Part shown: positions 26,400 through 35,188 of the stretch, in pieces | Layout of the letters: every line of letters starts with the position of its first letter | How positions within the stretch are numbered: the first letter of the stretch is position 1 | Position numbers and translations under genes: made by a program | DNA from: Mucilaginibacter sp. | GTDB taxonomy: Bacteria > Bacteroidota > Bacteroidia > Sphingobacteriales > Sphingobacteriaceae | Length of the DNA: 64,000 bases | Reading direction: 5' to 3' | Assembly: GCF_028288225.1 (NCBI RefSeq) | Contig: NZ_JAQBOC010000080.1 | Span: 1 to 64,000, forward strand | Notes under the pieces: model-generated | Told to the model about the DNA's origin: nothing | The model's input: the letters and a program-made list of their open reading frames with translations, nothing else | Database searches by the model: none

Positions 26400-27812
26400 A
26401 TGACAAATAATTCTACCTCCCTTAGTTTCAAACGCTTTTTCTTTTTATTAAAACAGGCCATAGCAGGCAGTGAACAGGACTATACAGCAGGAAGCATCCG
26501 CAAGGCGGTGTTCCTGCTGGCCATTCCCATGATAATGGAAATGATGATGGAATCTGTTTTTGCGGTGGTAGATATATTTTTTGTAGGTAAGCTGGGTAAT
26601 GCAGCTGTTGCTACGGTAGGGCTTACGGAATCTGTTCTGAGCCTGGTTTATTCCATAGCAATTGGCTTAAGTATGGCTGCAACTGCATTGGTTGCCCGCA
26701 GGGTGGGTGAAAAAAATCTTGAGGGGGCTGCGCATGCAGGCATGCAAACTATCCTTTTTTCTGTTGTGGTCTCGGCCATTATAGCTATTGCGGGTGTTTA
26801 TTCGGCAGAATCAATTTTACACCTTATGGGTGCAAATGACAAAATGATTGCTGATAATATAGTTTACACTCGCATAATGTTTGGCGGTAACATTGTTATT
26901 ATGCTGCTGTTTTTGATCAATGGCATCTTTAGAGGGGCCGGGGATGCCAGCATTGCTATGCGAAGCCTTTGGATAGCTAATATCTGTAATATTATACTCT
27001 GTCCTTTACTTATTTATGGTTGGGGGCCGGTTCCGGCGCTGGGGTTAAAAGGGGCGGCTATTGCTACTACAGTTGGCAGGGGAATAGGGGTTATGTATCA
27101 ACTATACCGTTTATTTATCCGTAAAGGTTTGTTGCATTTTTACGCTGCCCAGTTAAAGCCGCATAAAGAATTATTGCTGCAAATTGTAAAAATAGGCAGC
27201 ACCGGTACTATCCAGTTCCTGGTAAGCTCGGCAAGCTGGATCTTCCTGGCGCGGCTGATGGAGGGCTTTCATGAAGCAGCTATGGCAGGTTACCAGGTAT
27301 CCATCCGGTTGCTTTTATTTTTCCTGTTGCCTGCCTGGGGCATGAGCAATGCTGCAGCTACTTTAGTTGGGCAAAACCTGGGTGCACGCAAGCCGGAGCG
27401 TGCAGAACAAAGTGTTTGGACAACAAGCGGTTATACCATCATCTTTATGGTTTGTGTCAGCCTGTTCTTTTACCTTTTTGGTACACCTGTAGTAAATTTT
27501 ATGAACAGCGACCCGCAGGCCAGGCAGTATGCCATACAGTCATTACGGATTGTAAGTCTGGGTTATGTGTTTTTCGGTATTGAAATGGTTATGATGAATG
27601 CCTTTAACGGGGCTGGTGATACCCGCACGCCAACATTGGTTAACCTTATAGCATTTTGGTTGTTTCAGATCCCGTTGGCATGGGTATTAAGCAAATATTA
27701 TATAAGAGAGCCGAGGGCTATTTTTTACGCTATCCTTATATCACAGGTTGTGGCAGCTGCATTAAGCTATTACCTGTTTAAAAGAGGCAAATGGAAAACA
27801 GTAAAAGTGTAA
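26400..27812 (+). CDS. MATE family efflux transporter
   Basis: 470 aa, twelve hydrophobic segments arranged as two bundles. The first bundle opens with FLLAIPMIMEMMMESVF and FVGKLGNAAVATVGL; FRGAGDASIAMR and FNGAGDTRTPT are the two copies of the MATE G-A-G-D motif. Exports drugs or metabolites by Na+ or H+ antiport. The cytosolic N-terminal about 30 residues are longer than usual. Last gene of the run that starts with the VOC protein, which would fit a detoxification operon. Confidence 0.92.
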   Translation: MTNNSTSLSFKRFFFLLKQAIAGSEQDYTAGSIRKAVFLLAIPMIMEMMMESVFAVVDIFFVGKLGNAAVATVGLTESVLSLVYSIAIGLSMAATALVARRVGEKNLEGAAHAGMQTILFSVVVSAIIAIAGVYSAESILHLMGANDKMIADNIVYTRIMFGGNIVIMLLFLINGIFRGAGDASIAMRSLWIANICNIILCPLLIYGWGPVPALGLKGAAIATTVGRGIGVMYQLYRLFIRKGLLHFYAAQLKPHKELLLQIVKIGSTGTIQFLVSSASWIFLARLMEGFHEAAMAGYQVSIRLLLFFLLPAWGMSNAAATLVGQNLGARKPERAEQSVWTTSGYTIIFMVCVSLFFYLFGTPVVNFMNSDPQARQYAIQSLRIVSLGYVFFGIEMVMMNAFNGAGDTRTPTLVNLIAFWLFQIPLAWVLSKYYIREPRAIFYAILISQVVAAALSYYLFKRGKWKTVKV

Positions 27813-27846
27813 TGGATTTATTTATAAAGCTAATATTCACTTAATT

Positions 27847-28065
27847 ATGGTAGAAATATTCAGAACTAATGTGAAAAATAAAAGATTAGCCGGCAAAGTA
27901 TTAAAGGTGCTGCAGGCACATTTACCGGCCTTTAATTTTAATTTCGATCTGGATGATTGCGACAGGATCCTGCGTGTGCAAAGTAATGATGCACCTGTTG
28001 AATGCACTAAAATAATGCAGATAGTTAAAGGGTATTCAATTGAGATCAGCCTTTTTGAAGATTGA
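27847..28065 (+). CDS. small ferredoxin-like-fold protein of unknown function
   Basis: 72 aa. Begins VEIFRTNVKNKRLAGKVLKVLQAHLP and has RILRVQ in the centre, consistent with a beta-alpha-beta-beta-alpha-beta (HMA-like) fold in which the metal-binding CxxC is missing. Similar short proteins occur widely in Bacteroidota. Role unknown. Followed immediately by a strong stem-loop. Confidence 0.6.
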   Translation: MVEIFRTNVKNKRLAGKVLKVLQAHLPAFNFNFDLDDCDRILRVQSNDAPVECTKIMQIVKGYSIEISLFED

Positions 28066-28066
28066 T

Positions 28067-28108
28067 AGTTTTAAGACTTATGAAGTTTACTTCGTAAGTC
28101 TTAAAACT
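28067..28108. terminator. bidirectional terminator, 20-bp stem
   Basis: Arms 28067-28086 and 28089-28108 (AGTTTTAAGACTTATGAAGT and its near-perfect complement, one G-T pair) form a 20-bp stem with a two-base loop. It begins two bases past the small-protein stop and lies before the convergent YhcH-like gene. Confidence 0.75.
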
Positions 28109-28145
28109 CCTGCCTTTTACCTTTCAGCTTTCACCTCTTTCCACC

Positions 28146-28757
28146 TCATCCGGCCACCTTTATCTTTATCACAATCTTCTTCACCACATCATAACCTGCA
28201 ACCTTAATATTGGGGCGATGAGCATCCCCCGGGAAAAAGAGGAAAAATATGTCCGGGGTTGCAATATAATATTGCCCTTCGGCATTGTAATTGGCACTGT
28301 CATTTGCCTCGCTGTACGGTTTGGTAACTGTAGCTTTTGATACAGGCGCAACACCAATAGTCTCCTGGCCCTTTATAACATGTTGCAGATCGATATAGTT
28401 ACGGTGCGATTCCCATGCAGAATTTTCAAATTCTTTTGACGGTGCTTCGGTTATTATGGCGTAAACATTGGTCTCATCTATCGGATACCTTCCGGGCTTT
28501 AATTTGGTAAGGTCACTGTCCCGTAAAAATGCGAACGCTTTATCCCATGCAGCCTGGTTTTTATGGTATTGTTCAGCAAATACAACTTTATTTACTGATG
28601 AGTGTAAGTCCAGCTTAAGCCCGTTCTTCCACTCTTTTTTATTGAGCCAGGTTGTTGCGGCATTTTCATCCCAGGTGTCCTGGGCTAAAGCAACGCCGGT
28701 TATTCCTAAAAATACGAAGAGCAGTAGTGATTTTTTGTAAACGGTTAAAGTTTTCAT
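28146..28757 (-). CDS. YhcH/YjgK/YiaL family protein, exported
   Basis: 203 aa. Signal peptide at about 1-25 (ends LAQ). The domain at about 55-200 has the YhcH/EbgC motifs: GRYPIDETNVYAII, FENSAWESHRNYIDLQHVIKGQE and a metal-binding cupin end with FFLFFPGDAHRPNI. Family members are metal-dependent sugar mutarotases/anomerases, or sialic-acid-related. This copy is secreted, and thus may act on sugars in the periplasm. Divergent from the KduI gene, which is also a sugar-acid isomerase. Confidence 0.88.
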   Translation of the reverse strand: MKTLTVYKKSLLLFVFLGITGVALAQDTWDENAATTWLNKKEWKNGLKLDLHSSVNKVVFAEQYHKNQAAWDKAFAFLRDSDLTKLKPGRYPIDETNVYAIITEAPSKEFENSAWESHRNYIDLQHVIKGQETIGVAPVSKATVTKPYSEANDSANYNAEGQYYIATPDIFFLFFPGDAHRPNIKVAGYDVVKKIVIKIKVAG

Positions 28758-28855
28758 GGTACAATTGGTGCTTAATTTTATTTAGGTTTTTATGGGATGT
28801 AAATTAGCTTTTTTTTGTAAAAACTAATTTACCTTTTTTTTGAGAACGTAAATAC

Positions 28856-28863
28856 TAACTTTG
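28856..28863 (+). promoter_or_regulatory. candidate -7 box upstream of kduI
   Basis: TAACTTTG matches TAnnTTTG, 80 bases before the TTG start at 28944. The nearest TTTG is only 13 bases upstream, shorter than usual, so the -33 element is doubtful. Confidence 0.3.
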
Positions 28864-28943
28864 GATTTAAGTAGATGGGTTAACTTTTACAACCCACTAC
28901 GACATTTAAAACCTTTATAATAACATCAAACCAACAAACAACA

Positions 28944-29774
28944 TTGAAAGTTTTACATAGCGTACACCCGGAAGACTTTAAAACCTATGACACATCGTTA
29001 ATTAGAGAACGGTTTTTAATTGACAATACCGTACAAAAAGATACCATTAACTGTGTTTATACGCATTATGACCGGATGATTGTAGGCACGGCCAACCCGG
29101 TTACCCAACAGCTTACTTTAGAAAATTATCCCAACCTTCGTGCCGATTATTTTTTAGAACGCCGCGAAATAGGGATAATTAATGTGGCCGGTGAAGGAAC
29201 GGTCAAGGCCGACGGACAAGCTTATAACCTGAAAAAATTTGATTGTTTGTACATAGGTAAAGGTGTTAAGCAAGTTACTTTTAGCAGTAATAACAGCAGG
29301 GATGCAGCCGTGTTTTATTTGCTCTCGGCCCCGGCACATATGGTATATCCAACAACTTTTATGGGAATAAATGATGCGGCCAAAGTTGAAGCGGGCAATG
29401 CAGCAACAGCTAACCTGCGTACTATCAACAAATATATCCATGCGGAAGGGATCAAAAGCAGCCAGTTGGTAATGGGCTTAACCATATTGCAGCCCGGTAG
29501 TATTTGGAACACTATGCCTGCACATACGCATGACCGGCGGATGGAAGCTTACTTTTATTTTGATTTGCCGGAAGGGCAAAAAATAGTGCATTATATGGGC
29601 GAAGGCAGTGAGACCCGGCACATTATGATGAATAATTATGATGCTGTTGTTTCACCGCCCTGGAGTATTCACTCGGGCAGTGGCACCTGCAATTACAACT
29701 TTATTTGGGGAATGGCAGGTGAAAATCTGGATTATACCGATATGGACGCTATTTCAATAAGCGACTTAAGGTAG
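28944..29774 (+). CDS. kduI: 5-dehydro-4-deoxy-D-glucuronate isomerase KduI
   Basis: 276 aa, normal family length. Start is TTG at 28944 (gives MKVLHSVHPEDFKTY, the expected KduI opening); no ATG lies nearby. Metal ligands His194, His196 and Glu201 in HTHDRRME agree with E. coli KduI, and a fourth His sits in PPWSIHSGSG. Interconverts 4-deoxy-L-threo-5-hexulose uronate and 3-deoxy-D-glycero-2,5-hexodiulosonate in breakdown of pectin or other uronates. Followed by a degenerate inverted repeat and an SDR gene, probably KduD-like. A 15-kb polysaccharide locus nearby is consistent with uronate use, but no lyase is seen in the window. Confidence 0.9.
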   Translation: MKVLHSVHPEDFKTYDTSLIRERFLIDNTVQKDTINCVYTHYDRMIVGTANPVTQQLTLENYPNLRADYFLERREIGIINVAGEGTVKADGQAYNLKKFDCLYIGKGVKQVTFSSNNSRDAAVFYLLSAPAHMVYPTTFMGINDAAKVEAGNAATANLRTINKYIHAEGIKSSQLVMGLTILQPGSIWNTMPAHTHDRRMEAYFYFDLPEGQKIVHYMGEGSETRHIMMNNYDAVVSPPWSIHSGSGTCNYNFIWGMAGENLDYTDMDAISISDLR

Positions 29775-29780
29775 AGATGA

Positions 29781-29885
29781 GAAGCAAGAAATCAAGAGTC
29801 AGGAATTAAGACGGGAAAATTAATAACTAAACATAAATATTAACTTAAAAACAAGTCTTGAATCTTGACCTCTTGATTCCTGGCT
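29781..29885. repeat. class B degenerate inverted repeat between kduI and SDR
   Basis: Left arm 29781-29812 is rich in AATCAAGAGTCAGG-type words; the right arm 29852-29885 (CTTGAATCTTGACCTCTTG-type) is its imperfect complement. Centre is AT-rich. Would form a long imperfect hairpin in the transcript. Confidence 0.6.
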
Positions 29886-29894
29886 GTTAAAAAT

Positions 29895-30710
29895 ATGACT
29901 GATAAATTTTCATTAAGCGGAAAAGTAATTGTTGTAACCGGTGGTACCGGTATTTTAGGGAATGCATTTGTAAACGGCATTGTTGAGGCTGGCGGCACTG
30001 TTGGTATATTGGGTCGCAATAAAGTGGTTGCCGAAGAACGGGCAGCGCATATTAATGCAAATAGTGGAAAGGCTATTGCATTAGTTGCCGATGTTATGAA
30101 GATTGATGAACTGGAGGCTGCCAAAAATAAAATATTGGAAGCATTCGGCAGGGTGGATGGTTTAGTAAACGGAGCCGGTGGTAACATGCCGCAAGGTGTT
30201 TTACAGCCTGAGGAGGATATTTTCAGCATGAACCTGCAGGGGATGAAGGAGGTGATGGATCTTAACTTATGGGGTACATTAAATCCTACCCAGGTTTTCG
30301 GTGAAGCCATTGCCAAAACAGGGAAAGGCAGCATTGTTAATATATCGTCAATGAACTCAAAAAGGGCCATAACAAAAGTATTGGGTTACAATATGGGGAA
30401 GGCAGCTGTTGATTGCTATAACCAATGGTTTGCGGTGGAGCTGGCTAACCGTTATGGCGATGCCATCAGGATGAATGCACTTGCTCCAGGCTTTTTTCTC
30501 ACCGAGCAAAACAGAAATTTATTAACCCTGCCAGAAGGCGGCTATACCGACAGAGGTGCCAAAGTAATAAGGAACACGCCATTTAAAAGATTCGGACATC
30601 CTGATGAATTGATCGGAGCCATTGTTTGGCTGTTAAGCGATGCTTCTGCATTTGTTACCGGATCGATGATCTGCGTTGATGGTGGCTTCTCGATATTTGG
30701 AGGAGTGTGA
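29895..30710 (+). CDS. SDR family oxidoreductase, KduD- or mannonate-oxidoreductase-like
   Basis: 271 aa classical short-chain dehydrogenase: TGGTGILG cofactor motif near residue 15, NGAGG, Ser and Tyr165-x-x-x-Lys169 catalytic set (ISSMNSK and GYNMGKA), and C-terminal ALAPGFFLTEQN. The close relatives I know in this genus group are annotated as fructuronate reductase/D-mannonate oxidoreductase-like or 2-deoxy-D-gluconate dehydrogenase. With KduI immediately upstream the uronate pathway is likely; the exact substrate is not settled by the sequence. Confidence 0.8.
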   Translation: MTDKFSLSGKVIVVTGGTGILGNAFVNGIVEAGGTVGILGRNKVVAEERAAHINANSGKAIALVADVMKIDELEAAKNKILEAFGRVDGLVNGAGGNMPQGVLQPEEDIFSMNLQGMKEVMDLNLWGTLNPTQVFGEAIAKTGKGSIVNISSMNSKRAITKVLGYNMGKAAVDCYNQWFAVELANRYGDAIRMNALAPGFFLTEQNRNLLTLPEGGYTDRGAKVIRNTPFKRFGHPDELIGAIVWLLSDASAFVTGSMICVDGGFSIFGGV

Positions 30711-30788
30711 AACATGGTTGATTGGGTTAAATTAAGTTGATTGAGTTGGATTAGGTTAATCTCTTAAAGGGTTTTATTGTAACAAACC

Positions 30789-30825
30789 TATGAACATTTG
30801 ATTAACTTATAATCAAATGTTCATA
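30789..30825. repeat. perfect 16-bp inverted repeat
   Basis: TATGAACATTTGATTA (30789-30804), a five-base spacer, then its exact complement (30810-30825). It is between the SDR stop (30708-30710) and the serine-hydrolase start (30913). No T run follows, so it may be an operator or an RNA stem rather than a standard terminator. Confidence 0.7.
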
Positions 30826-30912
30826 CATTTAGTGTATCAATGACAGGTTTTTTATTTTCTATGAAAGCCAGTTAACCTAATAAAAATTATAACCCTTGTA
30901 AACCAAATCATT

Positions 30913-32190
30913 ATGGTCAAAAAAAGTCTGTTTGTACTATTGCCGGCTTTGTTTTTTTCTTTCAATACCTTTTGTCAAAGTAATATACTACTGCCCGGGA
31001 ATCCGGTTACAGAAAGATTTTCACCGGAAAGACTCCAACGGATAGATAAGCTGATTAAGCAATATATAGATTCTGGCTGGGTTGTCGGTGCCGATGCTTT
31101 TATAGCCCGGAACGGCAAGATAGTTTATAATAAAGCATTTGGACAGGCTGACGCGGAGAAGAAGATCCCCATGCAAACGGATGCGATCTTCCGGATAGCA
31201 TCACAAACTAAAGCCATTACCAGTGTTGCCGTAATGATGCTTTTTGAGGAGGGAAAGTTTTTACTTGATGACCCTATCTCCAAATACATCCCATCATTTG
31301 CTCACCCTAAAGTACTGGCTGAATTTAACCCTAAAGATTCCACTTATACAACAATTAATGCCAGGCGGGAAATAACTATTCGCGACTTGCTAACCCATAC
31401 ATCAGGTATTGATTATGCTCAGATTGGGTCAAACAACATGAAGGCGATTTATGCAAAGAATGGTATTTATGCCGGTTTTGTTTACGATAAGTTATTACTT
31501 GGTGACGCCATTAATAAATTAGGCGCCCTGCCGTTGGTGCACCAGCCCGGTGAGCGGTTCACCTATGGTTTAAATGATGATGTACTTGGTTATTTAATTG
31601 AGAAAGTGTCCGGCAAAAGCCTCGATCAGTTTTTCAAAGAACGGATCTTTCAGCCACTCGGCATGAATGATACATACTTCTATTTGCCGCCTTCAAAATA
31701 TTCAAGACTGACACCTGTTTATACACCAGACAAATTGCGGCACCTTGTTAAAGCGGATGAAACTACCTTCCCCGGTATAAACTGGGATTATCCTAAAACA
31801 GCCGGTACATATTATGCAGGCGGGGCAGGCCTAAGCTCAACTATAAAGGACTATGCCATTTTTTTACAGATGATGTTAAATAACGGCGAGTACAATGGTC
31901 ACCGTTTATTATCAAGGCATACTGTTGAAATGATGACCATGAACCAGATTGGTAATTTGAATTTAGACAGGAATAAATTCGGGCTGGGCTTTGAGATAGG
32001 CACAAAGGATGGGCAGGCTAAGCTGGGTCAAACCGAGGGCTCATTAAGCTGGGGCGGATTTTATGGCACCATTTATTGGGCCGATCCTAAAGAGCACATG
32101 GTGTGCCTGCTCTATGTGCAGGAATGGCCTTACCCGCATGGCGAGCTATCGGATAAGTTTAAAGTATTAGTGTATTCGACATTAGAATAG
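30913..32190 (+). CDS. serine hydrolase, beta-lactamase class C/esterase family
   Basis: 425 aa. Signal peptide at about 1-22. Ser97-Gln-Thr-Lys100 forms the SxxK motif (RIASQTKAITS) of class C-type serine hydrolases. Tyr218 lies in FTYGLNDD at the place of the YxN motif, and SWGGFYGT holds the HxG-like third box near the end. These enzymes include esterases and DD-peptidase-like hydrolases; substrate is unknown. Preceded by a perfect inverted repeat and followed at once by a class A degenerate repeat. Confidence 0.88.
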   Translation: MVKKSLFVLLPALFFSFNTFCQSNILLPGNPVTERFSPERLQRIDKLIKQYIDSGWVVGADAFIARNGKIVYNKAFGQADAEKKIPMQTDAIFRIASQTKAITSVAVMMLFEEGKFLLDDPISKYIPSFAHPKVLAEFNPKDSTYTTINARREITIRDLLTHTSGIDYAQIGSNNMKAIYAKNGIYAGFVYDKLLLGDAINKLGALPLVHQPGERFTYGLNDDVLGYLIEKVSGKSLDQFFKERIFQPLGMNDTYFYLPPSKYSRLTPVYTPDKLRHLVKADETTFPGINWDYPKTAGTYYAGGAGLSSTIKDYAIFLQMMLNNGEYNGHRLLSRHTVEMMTMNQIGNLNLDRNKFGLGFEIGTKDGQAKLGQTEGSLSWGGFYGTIYWADPKEHMVCLLYVQEWPYPHGELSDKFKVLVYSTLE

Positions 32191-32290
32191 TTGATTAGGT
32201 TGATTGAGTTGGATTGGGTTGATTAGGTTAGAAACCATACCCGGCGAACTCAGTTAACTTAATCTAACTCAATCCAACTTAATCTAACTA
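32191..32290. repeat. class A degenerate inverted repeat after serine hydrolase
   Basis: Left arm 32191-32232 (words TTGATTAGG, TTGATTGAG, TTGGATTGGG) and right arm 32248-32290 (AATCTAACTCAATCCAAC-type) are imperfect complements. Left arm contains no C. It begins at the base after the serine hydrolase stop codon. A single left arm of the same class occurs at 30715-30755. Confidence 0.65.
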
Positions 32291-32296
32291 ACAAAC

Positions 32297-33628
32297 ATGA
32301 TCAACAGAAGAAAATTTATTCAAACCACATCCGTAGCAGGAACAAGTTTTCTGCTTGCCCCCCAATTAGGAAAGGCTGCCGGTTTTTTCAAAGGCTCGCC
32401 AAACGAAAAGGTGGTGGTAGGTATGATGGGTACTCATAGCCGCGGACTTTATCTTGCTCAAAACTTTGCAAAAATTCCAAACACCGAAATTGGGTTTGTG
32501 TGTGATGTGGATTCGAAGGTTGTTGAAAACACCATTGCCGATATTTATAAGCGCACAGGTAAAAAGCCGGAAGGATTTACCGATATAAGAAAACTGCTGG
32601 AGAAAAAGGATGTGGACGCGATTGTTATAGCGGCGCCCGACCACTGGCACGCCCCTGCAACCATAATTGCTTGCCAGGCCGGCAAACATGTGTATGTTGA
32701 GAAACCATGCAGCCATAATCCGCATGAAGGCGAGATGGCGGTAGCAGCGTCAAAAAAATATAATCGCCTTGTACAGATGGGCAGTCAGCGCCGTTCATTT
32801 AACAATGTACAGGGAATGGTTAAGGAACTGCGCGATGGCGTTATAGGCCGTACTTATTATGCAAAAGGATGGTACACCAATCACCGTGAAAGCATTGGCA
32901 TTGGCAAGCAGGTTGCTGTTCCGTCAAACTTAAACTATGAGCTATGGCAAGGCCCTGCGCCGCGCAAAGCATACCGGGATAACCTGATCCACTATAACTG
33001 GCACTGGTTCTGGAACTGGGGGACAGGAGAAGCATTAAATAACGGTACGCACGAGCTGGATGTGATCCGCTGGGGGCTAGGTGTTGATTTCCCAACTAAA
33101 GTGGTTTCAACCGGCGGGCGATTCCATTTTAAGGACGATTGGCAAACACCTGATACACAAAATATCCTTTATAATTTCCCAAATGATACAGCAGCCGAAT
33201 GGGAGGGAAGAAGCTGTAATGGTTATAACATGGAAGGGTTAGGCCGTGGAGTTATATTTTATGGCGATAAAGGGACACTGTTTTATACGGGCGGAAACGG
33301 CTACAAGATCTACGATGGCGAAAATAAGCTGGTAAGAGAAGTTAAGGATGAAGTTCCTGTTGATGCCACAAACAAGGTGAGCCCTACAGAAGCGCTTGAC
33401 GGTATGCACATGAAAAACTTTATTGAATCAATACAGGGAACAGCAAAATTGAATTGCCCTATTGAAACAGGATTTAAATCAACGCTGTTGCCCCAGCTGG
33501 GAAATATATCATACCGGGTTGACCGGGTATTGCATATCGACCCATCAAACGGCCATATTTTAAATGACCCTGAGGCGATGAGGCTTTGGAGCAGGGAATA
33601 TGAAAAAGGGTGGGAGCCAAAAGTGTAG
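32297..33628 (+). CDS. Gfo/Idh/MocA family oxidoreductase with Tat signal
   Basis: 443 aa. Begins with the twin-arginine motif RRKFIQTT and a hydrophobic segment ending KAA, so it should be exported folded, with its cofactor. Rossmann start KVVVGMMGTHSRGLY and the family catalytic motif Glu135-Lys136-Pro137 (EKPCSHN). A trimmed C-terminal domain with HYNWHWFWNWGTGEALN follows, as in secreted Bacteroidota/Planctomycetes oxidoreductases. These are proposed to oxidise sugars at C3. The DUF1080 gene downstream fits a 3-keto-glycoside route; that pairing is an inference. Confidence 0.88.
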   Translation: MINRRKFIQTTSVAGTSFLLAPQLGKAAGFFKGSPNEKVVVGMMGTHSRGLYLAQNFAKIPNTEIGFVCDVDSKVVENTIADIYKRTGKKPEGFTDIRKLLEKKDVDAIVIAAPDHWHAPATIIACQAGKHVYVEKPCSHNPHEGEMAVAASKKYNRLVQMGSQRRSFNNVQGMVKELRDGVIGRTYYAKGWYTNHRESIGIGKQVAVPSNLNYELWQGPAPRKAYRDNLIHYNWHWFWNWGTGEALNNGTHELDVIRWGLGVDFPTKVVSTGGRFHFKDDWQTPDTQNILYNFPNDTAAEWEGRSCNGYNMEGLGRGVIFYGDKGTLFYTGGNGYKIYDGENKLVREVKDEVPVDATNKVSPTEALDGMHMKNFIESIQGTAKLNCPIETGFKSTLLPQLGNISYRVDRVLHIDPSNGHILNDPEAMRLWSREYEKGWEPKV

Positions 33629-33635
33629 ATTTTTA

Positions 33636-33665
33636 GCCCTCCTTACCGTTTACGGAAGGGAGGGG
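33636..33665. repeat. GC-rich imperfect stem-loop
   Basis: GCCCTCCTTACCG and CGGAAGGGAGGGG flank TTTA, giving a strong but imperfect hairpin with one bulge, eight bases after the oxidoreductase stop. It may reduce readthrough into the DUF1080 gene or stabilise the upstream transcript. Confidence 0.45.
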
Positions 33666-33710
33666 AATTGAAAAAAGCTTATTGAATTAGTCACAATATC
33701 CATATCTAAC

Positions 33711-35084
33711 ATGAAAAAACTAACTATTAATGCTGCAATTATTCTGTTGTTTGCAGCTTTCACTATCCCGTTTAAAGCCAAATCACAAAGCACACCGGGT
33801 TTATTTGACGGCAAGACTCTTAAAGGCTGGAAACGCCTGGCCGGCACTGCTGATTATAAAGTTGAGAACGGTGCTATTGTTGGTACAACGGTATTAAACT
33901 CAGGCAATACTTTCCTGGTAACAGAAAAAGAATACGGTAATTTTATTTTGGAACTGGATACCAAAATTGAAAGTACGTTAAGCAATTCAGGGGTTCAAAC
34001 CCGTAGTCACTATGACCCGGCCGGGAATAAAGGGAAAGGCAAAGTATACGGCAGGCAGTTTGAAATTGATCCGTCAGACCGTAAATGGTCGGGAGGGATC
34101 TATGATGAGGGCCGCAGGGATTGGTTATATCCGCTTGATCTGCATGCCAAAGCAAAGGATGTTTTTAAAGTGGGAGAATATAACCACATCCGCATTGAAT
34201 GCATCGGCAATGAAATGCGCACCTGGATAAATGGTGTTGCAATAGCCAATGTGGTTGATACGGTGGATAGCAAGGGTTTTATAGGTTTGCAGGTACATGC
34301 CGTAAGCAAGGAAGAACAAGCTGGTAAAAAGGTTTATTTTAAAAACATCCGCATCCAAACCGAAAACCTAAAAAAAGCGCCATTCCCGAAAGATATTTAC
34401 ACCGTTAATTTATCGCCAAACTCACTTTCAGCAAATGAAAAAGCCGGCGGATGGAAACTACTATATGATGGTCATACGCCCAAAGGCTGGCATGGCGCAA
34501 CAATTGCAACGTTTCCAACCAAAGGCTGGGAGTATGCAAAAGGGGCAATGCATGTATTGCCATCAGAAGGAAAAGAAGAATCAGGTGGTGGTGACGTGGT
34601 TACTGATGATTTGTACAGCGCATTTGACTTGTCGTTCGAGTTTAAACTGACTCCCGGGGCAAACAGCGGGCTAAAATATTTTGTTACGTTGTCTGAAGTT
34701 ACAAAAGGCTCTGCCATTGGTTTGGAGTACCAGGTATTGGATGATAAGCTGCATCCGGATGCAAAGCTTGGCCGCGATGGCGACCGGACCTTATCATCGC
34801 TTTATGATTTGATCCCCGCAAAAAAACAGGATCGTTTTGTTCACCCGATAGGCGCATGGAACACAGGAAGAGTAGTTGTTTACCCTAATAACCATGTTGA
34901 ACATTATTTAAATGGTGTAAAAGTGCTTGAATATGAAAGAGGTTCAAAGGAATTTCGTGACCTGGTAGCTATAAGTAAATTCGTTGTATGGAAAAACTTT
35001 GGCGAAGCTAAGGAAGGGCACCTGCTGTTGCAGGATCATGGTAATGAAGTGTTTTTCAGGAGCATAAAGGTGAAGAGGCTGTAG
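33711..35084 (+). CDS. secreted protein with two DUF1080 domains (3-keto-disaccharide hydrolase type)
   Basis: 457 aa. Signal peptide at about 1-24. Domain 1 at about 30-215 begins LFDGKTLKGWKRL and domain 2 at about 240-457 begins LLYDGHTPKGWHG; both have the concanavalin-like sandwich pattern of DUF1080 (3-keto-disaccharide hydrolase) with matching central strands (SNSGVQTRSHYDP and ANSGLKYFVTLSE). Some DUF1080 proteins cleave or eliminate on 3-keto-glycosides made by Gfo/Idh/MocA enzymes such as the one just upstream. Which domain is active here is not known. Confidence 0.85.
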   Translation: MKKLTINAAIILLFAAFTIPFKAKSQSTPGLFDGKTLKGWKRLAGTADYKVENGAIVGTTVLNSGNTFLVTEKEYGNFILELDTKIESTLSNSGVQTRSHYDPAGNKGKGKVYGRQFEIDPSDRKWSGGIYDEGRRDWLYPLDLHAKAKDVFKVGEYNHIRIECIGNEMRTWINGVAIANVVDTVDSKGFIGLQVHAVSKEEQAGKKVYFKNIRIQTENLKKAPFPKDIYTVNLSPNSLSANEKAGGWKLLYDGHTPKGWHGATIATFPTKGWEYAKGAMHVLPSEGKEESGGGDVVTDDLYSAFDLSFEFKLTPGANSGLKYFVTLSEVTKGSAIGLEYQVLDDKLHPDAKLGRDGDRTLSSLYDLIPAKKQDRFVHPIGAWNTGRVVVYPNNHVEHYLNGVKVLEYERGSKEFRDLVAISKFVVWKNFGEAKEGHLLLQDHGNEVFFRSIKVKRL

Positions 35085-35092
35085 GCTTTTTT

Positions 35093-35188
35093 TTGTCTGA
35101 ATCAGAATTTACAGGATTTTAGAATTAACAGAATATCTCAAAATGAATCTTGAACATTCTTTAATTTTGAAAATTCTGATTCAGACAA
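35093..35188. repeat. class D inverted repeat, convergent terminator, overlaps cydB end
   Basis: A perfect 18-bp inverted repeat (35093-35110 and 35171-35188; TTGTCTGAATCAGAATTT and its complement) with a partly complementary interior, so that the whole can form a long imperfect hairpin. It lies between the DUF1080 stop and the convergent cydB stop. The right arm contains the cydB stop codon (35181-35183) and the last two valine codons. Confidence 0.7.
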
